A stretch of 40,401 nucleotides of DNA from Arcanobacterium urinimassiliense (GTDB taxonomy: Bacteria > Actinomycetota > Actinomycetes > Actinomycetales > Actinomycetaceae), in the NCBI RefSeq assembly GCF_900119495.1, contig NZ_LT632435.1:204768-245168 (forward strand), given 5' to 3'. The notes beneath the pieces are model-generated. The model had not been told where the DNA came from, made no database searches, and worked only from the letters and a program-made list of their open reading frames with translations. The position numbers and the translations under genes are program-made. Shown here one piece after another: positions 32,645 to 39,154 of this stretch. Each line of letters opens with the position of its first letter. Position 1 is the stretch's first letter.

Positions 32645-33412
32645 TTAAGCCTTCCCATTTTCACTGTTTTTAAGCGCCATGTAGGTTTCAAGGAATTGAA
32701 TTAGATTCTCCATATAGGGGCGTTGTTCTATGACTTGCTTGCCTTTTGATTCAACCCAGGTGTCTTGCGCGATTAGTTTTTTCAAGTCATCTAAATAGCC
32801 CCACCAGCAGCCAATGTTTATCTGCCAGCCCTGCTCAGTGGGGAGAACTATTGTTTGATATTTGTGTACGCCGGTAAGCTGCAGTATTTCGTCTGTTTCA
32901 GCGCCTATTAGGTTGGTATATTGTAGTGTGGTGTGTTCTAGTCGGGCGTGCAGCAAGTCGGCATCGAGCAGGTTAGCTCCTGCCAGCCAGGTGTGCTGTA
33001 AATGAGTTTTCGATAGGTTAGCACCCTGTAGGTTAGCTTCCCGTAGGTTGGCACCGTGCAGGTTAGCTCTTGCTAGGTTGGCGTACTGCAGGTTAGCTTC
33101 CTGCAGGCCGGCATGCTTTAGATTAACTTCCGGCAGGTAGGCGCATTGTAGGTTAGCTTTCTGTAGGCGAGCACCCTGTAGATTAGCTCCCTGTAGGCTG
33201 GCATGCTTTAGATTAGCTTCCTGTAGGTTGGCGTGCGATAAATTAGTGCCCTCTAGGTTGGCATTTTCTAAATTAATAAGCGGCAGCCAGGCGTTCGATA
33301 GGTCTATTCCAGCTAAAGAATCCACACCTAAAATTTTTAAAAGAATATCCTCGTTAAGAATGTTTTCCGGGTGTTGTTCCCGCCATTCCGCTATTTTTTC
33401 AGCGTTAGTCAT
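32645..33412 (-). CDS. Pentapeptide-repeat protein
   Basis: 255 residues. Residues 36-165 are about 25 tandem A(N/D)Lxx repeats (ANLEG, ANLQE, ASLQG, ANLHG, ANLSK), which fold into a right-handed quadrilateral helix. An 80-residue alpha/beta C-terminal domain follows. Some pentapeptide proteins (Qnr, MfpA) mimic DNA and block gyrase; this one lies in the early operon next to WhiB, so an anti-host or anti-restriction role is possible but unproven. Confidence 0.85.
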   Translation of the reverse strand: MTNAEKIAEWREQHPENILNEDILLKILGVDSLAGIDLSNAWLPLINLENANLEGTNLSHANLQEANLKHASLQGANLQGARLQKANLQCAYLPEVNLKHAGLQEANLQYANLARANLHGANLREANLQGANLSKTHLQHTWLAGANLLDADLLHARLEHTTLQYTNLIGAETDEILQLTGVHKYQTIVLPTEQGWQINIGCWWGYLDDLKKLIAQDTWVESKGKQVIEQRPYMENLIQFLETYMALKNSENGKA

Positions 33413-33427
33413 TTCGTTTCCTTCTCT

Positions 33428-33640
33428 CTACAGTCCATGCAGGTAAATATCGGTGCCGAGGATGGTGAATACGGGTGTTGTGCCGCAGAAAAAAGCGGCC
33501 ATGGCCCAGCCGATGTGGTTCCGGTCGATAAGCCAAGAAAAGAGAATCCCGGTAGCTATTAGTGTGGTGAGGCAGATTATCGCGCGTATTTCGCGCGCTC
33601 TCTGAACCCTGCATAGGTATTCGTCAAGTTCTATTTCCAT
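33428..33640 (-). CDS. Small two-helix membrane protein
   Basis: 70 residues with two hydrophobic helices (about 17-35 and 43-62) and a charged N terminus. Function unknown. Part of the early operon with a short gap on each side. An alternative frame over the same bases has no such pattern and is treated as noise. Confidence 0.55.
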   Translation of the reverse strand: MEIELDEYLCRVQRAREIRAIICLTTLIATGILFSWLIDRNHIGWAMAAFFCGTTPVFTILGTDIYLHGL

Positions 33641-33652
33641 GGGTTTTTCTTT

Positions 33653-33814
33653 CTATTCGGGGAGGATGGTTTTTTTCGGGATGCGCCACTGGCCACCGAT
33701 TTTGATAGCGCCTTTAATCTCATGCCGCAGTAATGCCCGCTGGACCGTACAGTAGGAAACGCCGAGTATCACTGCTGCCTCTTTAATCGATAGGTATTGT
33801 TTACTGACGGTCAT
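33653..33814 (-). CDS. Small HTH protein, excisionase/MerR-like (HTH_17)
   Basis: 53 residues. SIKEAAVILGVSYCTVQRAL is an HTH_17 recognition helix, and IKIGGQWRIPKKTI is the matching wing. Such tiny proteins are usually excisionases or DNA-bending regulators. Its ATG lies three bases inside the end of the upstream gene. If this is the excisionase, it is far from the integrase, as in some actinophages. Confidence 0.75.
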   Translation of the reverse strand: MTVSKQYLSIKEAAVILGVSYCTVQRALLRHEIKGAIKIGGQWRIPKKTILPE

Positions 33815-33816
33815 TT

Positions 33817-34317
33817 CTATATGCTTTCTTTGCTTGGGATGAGGTCGCCGATAGTGAAAGCCCCAGTTGTGTACATCATTTTTTCTAACTGGCCTATAGT
33901 CGCTTCATCCAAGGCATATGCGGCGAGAGTCGCATTCTTGTGGTTACGGCGCGCCGCCAGCCAAGCTTGTGCATCCGCGACTGTCCAATATTTCAAAGTT
34001 TTATCTATCCCTGCTTTATCTCCGGTGGGGAGAGCCACCTGTGACAGGGCAACTAGATCTAGTTCTTTCTCGGTTTCGGTGAAAGATTCAATAATGCGAA
34101 TAATGTTGGTACGCACTAGATCTTTCCGAGAAGAACGCAACTTACTTAAATGCAGATTTACCAGGTTGGTGGCTTCCTGTTCCAGGTTGCGGGGCTCGTT
34201 TTCGAGTCGTTTCCGGATTTGGGTAGTGAGGAAGGCCCTAGTGTCGGTGGTTTGTACGCCTTCTGGGTGGGCGGCAACATACTGGTCGTATAGGGCGGTT
34301 ATATATTCTTTACGCAT
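33817..34317 (-). CDS. Early protein, unknown, coupled to the ParB-like gene
   Basis: 166 residues, mostly helical, acidic and basic residues alternating (KRLENEPRNLEQEATNLVNLHLSKLRSSRKDLV). The start overlaps the ParB-like stop by eight bases. No recognised family. Possibly a partner of the ParB-like protein. Confidence 0.65.
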   Translation of the reverse strand: MRKEYITALYDQYVAAHPEGVQTTDTRAFLTTQIRKRLENEPRNLEQEATNLVNLHLSKLRSSRKDLVRTNIIRIIESFTETEKELDLVALSQVALPTGDKAGIDKTLKYWTVADAQAWLAARRNHKNATLAAYALDEATIGQLEKMMYTTGAFTIGDLIPSKESI

Positions 34318-35239
34318 TGTTTTGCTCCTTTTGGTTGATGAGGGTTTTTAGTTGGGTTAGATACCCGATAGCGGTATCTATCTGGCTGACGGTTAGGCGT
34401 GCATTTTCGGGCATTATTTGCGCCTCGTATGGGTAGGCTTCGCTCCAAACAACATCGGCATAGGTAGCCCCGCCGGCGAACGTGTTGAGGCCATCCTGGA
34501 TGGCTTGCATGGTGACCATGCGGGAATGGGTGAGGGCTTGCTGCTGTTCACGCTCTGCCCTGGTGGCTTCCATCCATGCCGCATAAGCGGTGGGGATGTC
34601 CATTTCGCCTTTCTCGATGTAGGTGAGGTATTGGGTGGCGTTTTGGGTTTCCAGTTCGCTATGCAGGCGTTGCTGGCGGGCTTGCTCTTGGCGGGCTTGT
34701 TCGGTTTCGGCTTTGCGCCGGTTTCGTTCCGCAATTTTCTCAGCCTCCCGAGAAGCTTTTATTTGGTTTGCTTCTTCGAAAGCGTTACGGAATGCGATAG
34801 TGCCGTCGATAATGGGTTCGGAAAGGTGTGGTGCGTAGTCGAGAATCACGCCGGCTTGTCTAAGACGGGCAAGGAATGAATTCGACACATGTGTCGAATC
34901 TGAGAGTGCACCGTATGCCCATCTTCCGTCTTGCCGTAGCCCTGCTTCTTCGAGTATTAGCGCGGTAGCCATAGCACGCGCACCCACAGACATATGCCGC
35001 CTCGTGGTGTTGCAGTCGATAACATACTCAGCTAAATCATTACCGGTGTAGGTTACATAGTCTGGTTTTATCCCGGCCTGTTGGCAAGCTTTGTAGCGGT
35101 TGCGGCCGTCTAGAATACGTCCAGATTCGTCTAACACGATAGGCTGACGTAGCCCATGCGCCCGGATAGATTCAGTAAGTTCTTGCAGGTCTTCTTCAGG
35201 TAAGAGTGGAAACTTGTCTGCAAAAGGATGAGCACGCAT
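34310..35239 (-). CDS. ParB/Srx-domain DNA-binding protein
   Basis: 309 residues. The N-terminal ParB nuclease-like domain has the signatures LTESIRAHGLRQPIVLDESGRILDGRNRYKACQQAG. A helix-turn-helix-like segment follows (VSNSFLARLRQAGVI), then a long Arg/Glu/Gln-rich coiled coil and a small C-terminal domain. Phage ParB-like proteins can act as CTPases or nucleases. A plasmid-like partition role is not implied because no ParA is seen. Confidence 0.88.
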   Translation of the reverse strand: MRAHPFADKFPLLPEEDLQELTESIRAHGLRQPIVLDESGRILDGRNRYKACQQAGIKPDYVTYTGNDLAEYVIDCNTTRRHMSVGARAMATALILEEAGLRQDGRWAYGALSDSTHVSNSFLARLRQAGVILDYAPHLSEPIIDGTIAFRNAFEEANQIKASREAEKIAERNRRKAETEQARQEQARQQRLHSELETQNATQYLTYIEKGEMDIPTAYAAWMEATRAEREQQQALTHSRMVTMQAIQDGLNTFAGGATYADVVWSEAYPYEAQIMPENARLTVSQIDTAIGYLTQLKTLINQKEQNNA

Positions 35240-35592
35240 TACTTCCCTGCCTTTTCGGTAGTGTTTGGGTTGGTTATTTGTAGACCTATGCTGGTTGCGA
35301 TTTTGGTTATTTTTGTTTGTATTTCTTCGACTGTGTATGGGTTAAGGCCGTGCACAATCGAAGAAAGGTCATCCACTAACGCCGCGAGCTCAGGGTCTTG
35401 CACTGGGTTTGGTGTAGTTTTTTCAGGTACCTGATTGATTGAGCAGAGGAAAGTGCGGAAATCTTTTATAAGTAAAGTTCCAGTTATAGATCCCCAGGTA
35501 TCTCCCTTGAAGGATTTAAGAGTTATGGTTTTGTCCGCGCTAAAAAAGTAAGGGTCTCCATTTTGGTCATAGACAGGAAAAATAGTTGCCAT
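35239..35592 (-). CDS. Early protein, unknown
   Basis: 117 residues. An N-terminal beta domain (FPVYDQNGDPYFFSADKTITLKSF) is followed by a helical region. Its last residues NTTEKAGK and the stop-start junction belong to a sequence repeated at 35590 and 36207. No family recognised. Confidence 0.6.
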   Translation of the reverse strand: MATIFPVYDQNGDPYFFSADKTITLKSFKGDTWGSITGTLLIKDFRTFLCSINQVPEKTTPNPVQDPELAALVDDLSSIVHGLNPYTVEEIQTKITKIATSIGLQITNPNTTEKAGK

Positions 35593-35636
35593 TATTTCCC
35601 TGCCTTTTCGGTAGTGTTTTGTTTTAGAATTTCAGG

Positions 35637-36200
35637 ATGAATGTTTTTGCTTTTATTACTGGCAGCTTCGGCATACTGGCAGGTGTTTGCAGTATTGTTT
35701 TCAGTATTTTTGTTGATAAGCGTGCAAAGGACGCTAACCGCATAGCGCAGGACGCTCTCGATACGGCTGTCAAAGCGAACCAGATAGCAGCCGACGCTAA
35801 CAAGATAGGTAGCGATGCGAACCTGGTCGCACAGCGAGCATTGCGGATTAGCAAAGATCAACGCACATATGAATGGCTGCTGGTAGCAGACAAGGATTCT
35901 TCCCAGCTGCGAGTCGTCAATAATAGTGGCAATACTGCTTTCGATTGTGTTGTTATTGTTAAAGGCCCAAAAGTATCCCCAGTTGAGCGCAGGTTGAAAG
36001 AATTGCCCGCTTTGAGTCAGGTGGTTTTCCAGCTCGATTTGTTTAGCGAGGATGGCCACCCGTGTAGTTTTGAGGATTTCTGGCGCTATAGGCGCGGCTG
36101 GGTGGCTTGTATTAGTTGGACTACTAGCGAGGGCGTATTTTTGTCCCAGACCGTAGGCTACGTGGAAACCAAGTTGAAAAGCGGCGGACGTATTTTTTGA
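35637..36200 (+). CDS. Membrane-anchored coiled-coil protein, inverted moron gene
   Basis: 187 residues on the plus strand, opposite to its neighbours. One N-terminal transmembrane helix (about 8-26), a basic coiled coil of five or more heptads (KRAKDANRIAQDALDTAVKA), then a beta-rich cytoplasmic domain. Start at 35637 lies seven bases after TAGAAT, so it may be leaderless and expressed in the lysogen. Superinfection exclusion is a reasonable guess from this layout. A 205-codon frame on the other strand is judged non-coding or only a translational bridge. Confidence 0.75.
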   Translation: MNVFAFITGSFGILAGVCSIVFSIFVDKRAKDANRIAQDALDTAVKANQIAADANKIGSDANLVAQRALRISKDQRTYEWLLVADKDSSQLRVVNNSGNTAFDCVVIVKGPKVSPVERRLKELPALSQVVFQLDLFSEDGHPCSFEDFWRYRRGWVACISWTTSEGVFLSQTVGYVETKLKSGGRIF

Positions 36201-36208
36201 GGTGTCCA

Positions 36209-36436
36209 TTATTTCCCTGCCTTTCTTTCTTCCGCTTCCTCAGCACGACGCGCGAGTTCTGAAAGGGGGGTGCCTAAAACGGTGCAAGCTGTTAAAAGTT
36301 CTGTAGTCTTCATGGCTCTTTGTCCAGAGAAGCTTCGGGAAAGGACTGTGGGGTCTATTTCCATTTCCCGCGCAAGATGTTTCAGCAGTATCCCTTTGCG
36401 TATAGATTCCGCTTTTATCTCTTTCTCGATTGTCAT
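36209..36436 (-). CDS. Cro-like early repressor (XRE HTH)
   Basis: 75 residues with an XRE helix-turn-helix (about 17-45: LLKHLAREMEIDPTVLSRSFSG). First gene of the leftward early operon, transcribed from the promoter at 36497-36525 and divergent from the CI-like gene. AGGAATGAA precedes its ATG and overlaps operator box 2. Expected to oppose the CI-like repressor during lytic choice. Confidence 0.8.
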   Translation of the reverse strand: MTIEKEIKAESIRKGILLKHLAREMEIDPTVLSRSFSGQRAMKTTELLTACTVLGTPLSELARRAEEAEERKAGK

Positions 36437-36439
36437 TTC

Positions 36440-36565
36440 ATTCCTATTTACGAATAACGAGGGTGTAATTTAACCACCTTTCACGGTGGTGATTAAATCG
36501 TATTCCTATTTACGAATAAAGTCAATTTATTGGCGTGTTGTATTCTTTTTTGCAAATATAGACAC
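36440..36565. promoter_or_regulatory. Divergent switch region with two identical operator boxes
   Basis: The 18-base sequence ATTCCTATTTACGAATAA occurs perfectly at 36440-36457 and 36502-36519, 62 bases apart, each with ATTC-N8-GAAT symmetry. The leftward promoter TTGACT (36520-36525) and TACGAT (36497-36502), 17 apart, has box 1 filling its spacer; box 2 covers the Cro-like ribosome-binding site. A separate inverted repeat ACCACC-N6-GGTGGT lies at 36473-36490. The rightward repressor promoter may be TTGGCG/AAATAT, giving a leaderless message. Confidence 0.75.
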
Positions 36566-37021
36566 ATGGGAAGAAAAGCATACATAATACACCCCATTGA
36601 AAAAGAAGCGCTTGGGATTCTTTATTCGCGTTTTATTGAAACCGGGATGACACACGAAGAGTTGGCAAATAAATTAACAACTCTAGGTAAAACTTCTGCT
36701 TTCAATTCTTTGAAAGGTAATCGAGGAACAACCATAACCGAATTTGAAGAATTATGTACCGCTTTGGGAGTGAGTGCGGTTAAAGTGCTTAAGCAGGCAG
36801 AGTCTGCAAAAACCTCACCATCTTCTGAAACTTCCTCTTCCCCGTCTTCTCCTACTACACTTTCTGAGGCTGAAGCCTACAAGATAGCAGAAGAGTTAGA
36901 TCGTAAACTCCGTGCAGGCATGACGCCCGAGCAGCTCGGATTAGCCGCAAAAACCCGGGAAATAGACCCGTTAGACGCGCGTGGGGAAGAATCGCAAATA
37001 CCGCCCGGTTGGGATGAGTAG
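36566..37021 (+). CDS. CI-like lysogeny repressor (HTH)
   Basis: 151 residues from ATG 36566 (an ATG 12 codons earlier would place codons inside the promoter). The HTH lies at about 25-50 (MTHEELANKLTTLGKTSAFNSLKG) with an oligomerisation-type helix after it, then a Ser/Thr-rich linker and an acidic C-terminal helix. No LexA-type self-cleavage domain is present. The ImmA-like metallopeptidase at 38726 could cleave it instead. Divergent from the Cro-like gene. Confidence 0.8.
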   Translation: MGRKAYIIHPIEKEALGILYSRFIETGMTHEELANKLTTLGKTSAFNSLKGNRGTTITEFEELCTALGVSAVKVLKQAESAKTSPSSETSSSPSSPTTLSEAEAYKIAEELDRKLRAGMTPEQLGLAAKTREIDPLDARGEESQIPPGWDE

Positions 37022-37058
37022 GTAGAAGGGTGTTTTCCTTGGGGTGAGGGGATGTAAA

Positions 37059-37140
37059 AAACCGGCTATCTGAATCTATTCTTCTGGGAATAGTTCAGAA
37101 AAGGATCCCTGACCCTTTTATCACCGGTTTCTATTTTTAG
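37059..37140 (+). terminator. Three-way-junction terminator after the CI-like gene
   Basis: Outer stem AAACCGG (37059-37065) with CCGGTTT (37124-37130) encloses two hairpins: CTGAATCTATTC/GAATAGTTCAG with one bulge, and AAAAGG/CCTTTT around a GATC-type loop. CTATTTTTAG follows. More elaborate than an ordinary terminator; may also be a small RNA. Confidence 0.6.
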
Positions 37141-37188
37141 CCTATCTGGTTGGGTGGGTTTCTGCAATAGTTTTTTATTAGTTTTATG

Positions 37189-37250
37189 GTGTGAAACACA
37201 CTATAACTTTACTGTAATAAGTTGCAATCCGGTTGTGTGTTTAGTAAAAT
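37189..37250 (+). promoter_or_regulatory. Promoter for the small lysogeny peptides
   Basis: TTGCAA (37222-37227) and TAAAAT (37245-37250) are 17 bases apart. An inverted repeat GTGTG-AAA-CACAC lies upstream at 37189-37201. The promoter uses the same -35 hexamer as the acidic-protein cassette promoters. Confidence 0.65.
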
Positions 37251-37272
37251 AAAACCATAAGGAGGTGAACAA

Positions 37273-37386
37273 ATGTTAGACAAAATACTAGAAATCCTGA
37301 CAGCGACCGGAGTCTTCACCGGAGGAATAGCCGCCCTCATAGAAGCAACCAGCCGCTACAGGAAATCAAAAAAGAAACGTAAATAA
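37273..37386 (+). CDS. 37-residue membrane peptide with basic tail
   Basis: The product starts MLDKILEILTATGVF and runs one hydrophobic helix (about 3-25), then RYRKSKKKRK. It has a near-perfect ribosome-binding site AAGGAGGTG seven bases upstream and a strong promoter at 37222-37250. Size, topology and strong expression signals resemble type I toxin or holin-like peptides, but no antisense partner is visible. Expressed from the lysogeny side of the switch. Confidence 0.6.
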   Translation: MLDKILEILTATGVFTGGIAALIEATSRYRKSKKKRK

Positions 37387-37395
37387 ACGTTTCAC

Positions 37396-37425
37396 GGAAG
37401 TGCCCCTCACCGAGGGGTCACTTCC
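37396..37425 (+). promoter_or_regulatory. Strong hairpin between two small peptide genes
   Basis: GGAAGTG-CCCCTC-ACC-GAGGGG-T-CACTTCC forms 13 pairs with a single bulge. No T-run follows, so it is unlikely to be an intrinsic terminator; it may protect the mRNA or govern translation of the next peptide. Confidence 0.5.
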
Positions 37426-37447
37426 CCTACAATCTAACACAAAAAAC

Positions 37448-37603
37448 ATGAAAAAAACATACTACTACACACTAACAGCATCCATCCTTGGACTAGGAAC
37501 CCTAACTACGCAAATGCCCCTACCAGTGAAAATAGTTGGCGCTTTAACCACACTCACTTTCGGCATACTCGCCCTACTCCAAGCTACAGGAAAATTAAAA
37601 TGA
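37448..37603 (+). CDS. 51-residue membrane peptide
   Basis: MKKTYYYTLTASILG followed by two hydrophobic helices (about 8-22 and 28-45). There is no clear ribosome-binding site; a GTG start at 37400 is an alternative, but it falls in the hairpin. The stop overlaps the ATG of the HTH gene (ATGA), so it is probably translated as part of an operon. Function unknown. Confidence 0.5.
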   Translation: MKKTYYYTLTASILGLGTLTTQMPLPVKIVGALTTLTFGILALLQATGKLK

Positions 37604-37815
37604 CCATAAAATACTTATCCCTAGCCGGCGTAGCCACCAGGCTAGGAATATCCCCAAACACCGCTAGAGCTTACCGTGAACAAGGCAGATTGCCCATCCC
37701 GGATGCCACTATCGGAGACGGGCCTAGAGCTATGCTTGGCTGGCTCCCAGAAACAATAGACGAATGGAATAAAAACCGGCCCGGGCAAGGAACCAGAACC
37801 GACCTACGAAAATAG
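37600..37815 (+). CDS. Excisionase-type HTH protein
   Basis: 71 residues. SLAGVATRLGISPNTARAYREQGRLPIPD is an HTH_17/MerR-like recognition unit. It is coupled to the peptide gene by ATGA. Its place between the switch and the integrase suggests an excisionase or directionality factor. A terminator follows at 37836-37863. Confidence 0.7.
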   Translation: MTIKYLSLAGVATRLGISPNTARAYREQGRLPIPDATIGDGPRAMLGWLPETIDEWNKNRPGQGTRTDLRK

Positions 37816-37835
37816 AAGTGTTTTAAAAAAGATTT

Positions 37836-37863
37836 GGCGGGGCACATATTAATATGCCCCGCC
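37836..37863. terminator. Bidirectional terminator between converging genes
   Basis: Stem GGCGGGGCA/TGCCCCGCC encloses a palindromic ATATTAATAT. On the minus strand AAATCTTTTTT follows. It separates the plus-strand HTH operon from the minus-strand DUF2335 gene. Confidence 0.75.
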
Positions 37864-37894
37864 TGAAGTTTGTATAGGTAAAATTTTACCCGCG

Positions 37895-37952
37895 GCTGCA
37901 GACCATAACAGTCAAGACCGGTAAGCAGCTACAGACCATAACAGTCAAGACC
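37895..37952. repeat. Pair of 25-base direct repeats, period 33
   Basis: GCTNCAGACCATAACAGTCAAGACC-type units at 37895-37919 and 37928-37952 match at 24 of 25 positions. They lie between the excisionase-type and DUF2335 genes. Plausible excisionase or regulator binding sites; only two copies and no variable spacer, so not a CRISPR. Confidence 0.65.
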
Positions 37953-37976
37953 ACCTACATTTTCATAATACTCTAG

Positions 37977-38615
37977 TTAATTAGGGGAGTCTTCGGTTTT
38001 CCCGTTTCTTTTAATACTGTTCATAGCGTTAGGGATTACAGCTAAAATCCCTACTAAAACTCCGCCAAAAGTAGCCACTGGTTTATCAAGAATAGTCCCG
38101 AAACCAACCATGCAAACAGCTGTGGGTGCGATTAGTGCGAGAGTTACCGATAAAACTTTTAACGAAAAAGATTCAGCCTTCTTTTCAATAGTTTCATTAT
38201 CTCTAGCCTGACCCTGTTGCCGTAAGCTTTCTTCTGCCATACATAAAATACGGTCAGCGCTACCTGGAAGTATTTGTTCGTACTGAGCAAACTGTTCCGG
38301 CGCAGGAATAGGCCCACTATGGATTGAATGCTGAGTTAGAGTAAGGGAATTTTTTAGTACTTCTTCGGGCAGGTTTTCTCCATCTATGATTGCTTGTAAA
38401 GCCTCTTCAGGAGTAGGGATTAAAGGTTGATTTTCTTCTCTGCCTGGTTTAGGGCCGTTTGCATGGATTGCCCTACCTGATTCCAAGCTGCTGTCAAGGG
38501 GTCTTGGTGCCGTATCGGACTGCGGTACTGCCTGTTGTTCCTCGGGTCGGGGTTGGCGTATATCTGTATCGCTTTTTTCATCCCGCGGAGCATTGCTTCG
38601 TTTGTCGCCATTCAC
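37977..38615 (-). CDS. DUF2335 membrane protein
   Basis: 212 residues. A long hydrophilic, Pro/Glu-rich N terminus leads to the DUF2335 core HSGPIPAPEQFAQYEQILPGSADRILCMAEE and two C-terminal transmembrane helices (about 155-195). AAGGAGGGG precedes the ATG. DUF2335 proteins are common prophage and mobile-element membrane proteins of unknown role. Divergent from the ImmA-like gene across a CTCTAG-N10-CTAGAG inverted repeat (38659-38680). Confidence 0.8.
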   Translation of the reverse strand: MNGDKRSNAPRDEKSDTDIRQPRPEEQQAVPQSDTAPRPLDSSLESGRAIHANGPKPGREENQPLIPTPEEALQAIIDGENLPEEVLKNSLTLTQHSIHSGPIPAPEQFAQYEQILPGSADRILCMAEESLRQQGQARDNETIEKKAESFSLKVLSVTLALIAPTAVCMVGFGTILDKPVATFGGVLVGILAVIPNAMNSIKRNGKTEDSPN

Positions 38616-38658
38616 AGCCCCTCCTTAATTTTACGGTATGTTTATGCTTCAGTTTCGA

Positions 38659-38680
38659 CTCTAGCATAAGAACACTAGAG
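38659..38680. promoter_or_regulatory. Operator-like inverted repeat between DUF2335 and ImmA-like genes
   Basis: CTCTAG-N10-CTAGAG is a perfect inverted repeat centred between the two divergent genes. Spacing of one helical turn fits a dimeric repressor. Confidence 0.4.
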
Positions 38681-38725
38681 CATGTAAAAGAAATTTCTTC
38701 GGAGCTTACTCTTATACTGTTTTGC

Positions 38726-39154
38726 GTGACTCTAGATCAGCTCCTTGCCCAGTGTAGGAAACGGCAGTTGCATGTTTCGTTTCTACCGTTCCCTATACCA
38801 GGAGCATACTACCTACCAGAACGGCTAATAATCGTCGATAGTCGGCTTTCCGAGCAAGAACAGTTAGCCACGCTAGCCCACGAATATATTCACGCCTGCT
38901 GCTGGCATGACGGGCACCAAAGCCCAGAGATAGAAGCGGCCGTGAATCGCAGAGCCGCACGGCTACTAGTATCCCCGATAGAGTACGTTCTAGCAGAAAA
39001 GGTCTACGGCGGGAACGTGTTTCTTATCGCGGAAGAACTAAACCTCCCTGTATGGGTAATCGAGGCCTATCAAGAAACGCTGCTGGCTGGTTTTCATGCT
39101 TCTGCTGCCATGCGTGCAGCCAGCTCAGCATCTCTCCGTGCGGAAGAATGCTGA
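38726..39154 (+). CDS. ImmA/IrrE-like metallopeptidase
   Basis: 142 residues from a GTG at 38726. TATACT at 38713-38718 places the transcription start on that GTG, so the gene is probably leaderless. The zinc site is HEYIHA (HExxH) followed by a Glu-rich helix. ImmA enzymes cleave phage repressors after DNA damage, and the CI-like repressor here lacks its own protease domain, so it is a likely anti-repressor. Its last 61 bases overlap the integrase end in convergent orientation. Confidence 0.85.
   Translation: MTLDQLLAQCRKRQLHVSFLPFPIPGAYYLPERLIIVDSRLSEQEQLATLAHEYIHACCWHDGHQSPEIEAAVNRRAARLLVSPIEYVLAEKVYGGNVFLIAEELNLPVWVIEAYQETLLAGFHASAAMRAASSASLRAEEC

Noticed and set aside
33405-33614. A 69-codon frame overlapping the small membrane protein gene
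   Set aside because: Compositionally poor and lacking the two hydrophobic helices of the other frame.
34310-35239. A plasmid-type partition system based on the ParB-like gene
   Set aside because: No ParA or centromere-like repeats are visible, and the prophage has an integrase and tRNA att site. A phage ParB/Srx nuclease-like role is more likely.
35592-36209. A 205-codon minus-strand open frame opposite the membrane coiled-coil gene
   Set aside because: Its product is unstructured and rich in Asn, Ser and Cys, whereas the plus strand has a clear transmembrane helix and heptads. Kept only as a possible translational bridge.
37895-37952. A small CRISPR array
   Set aside because: Only two units with an 8-base gap, no leader and no cas genes nearby.
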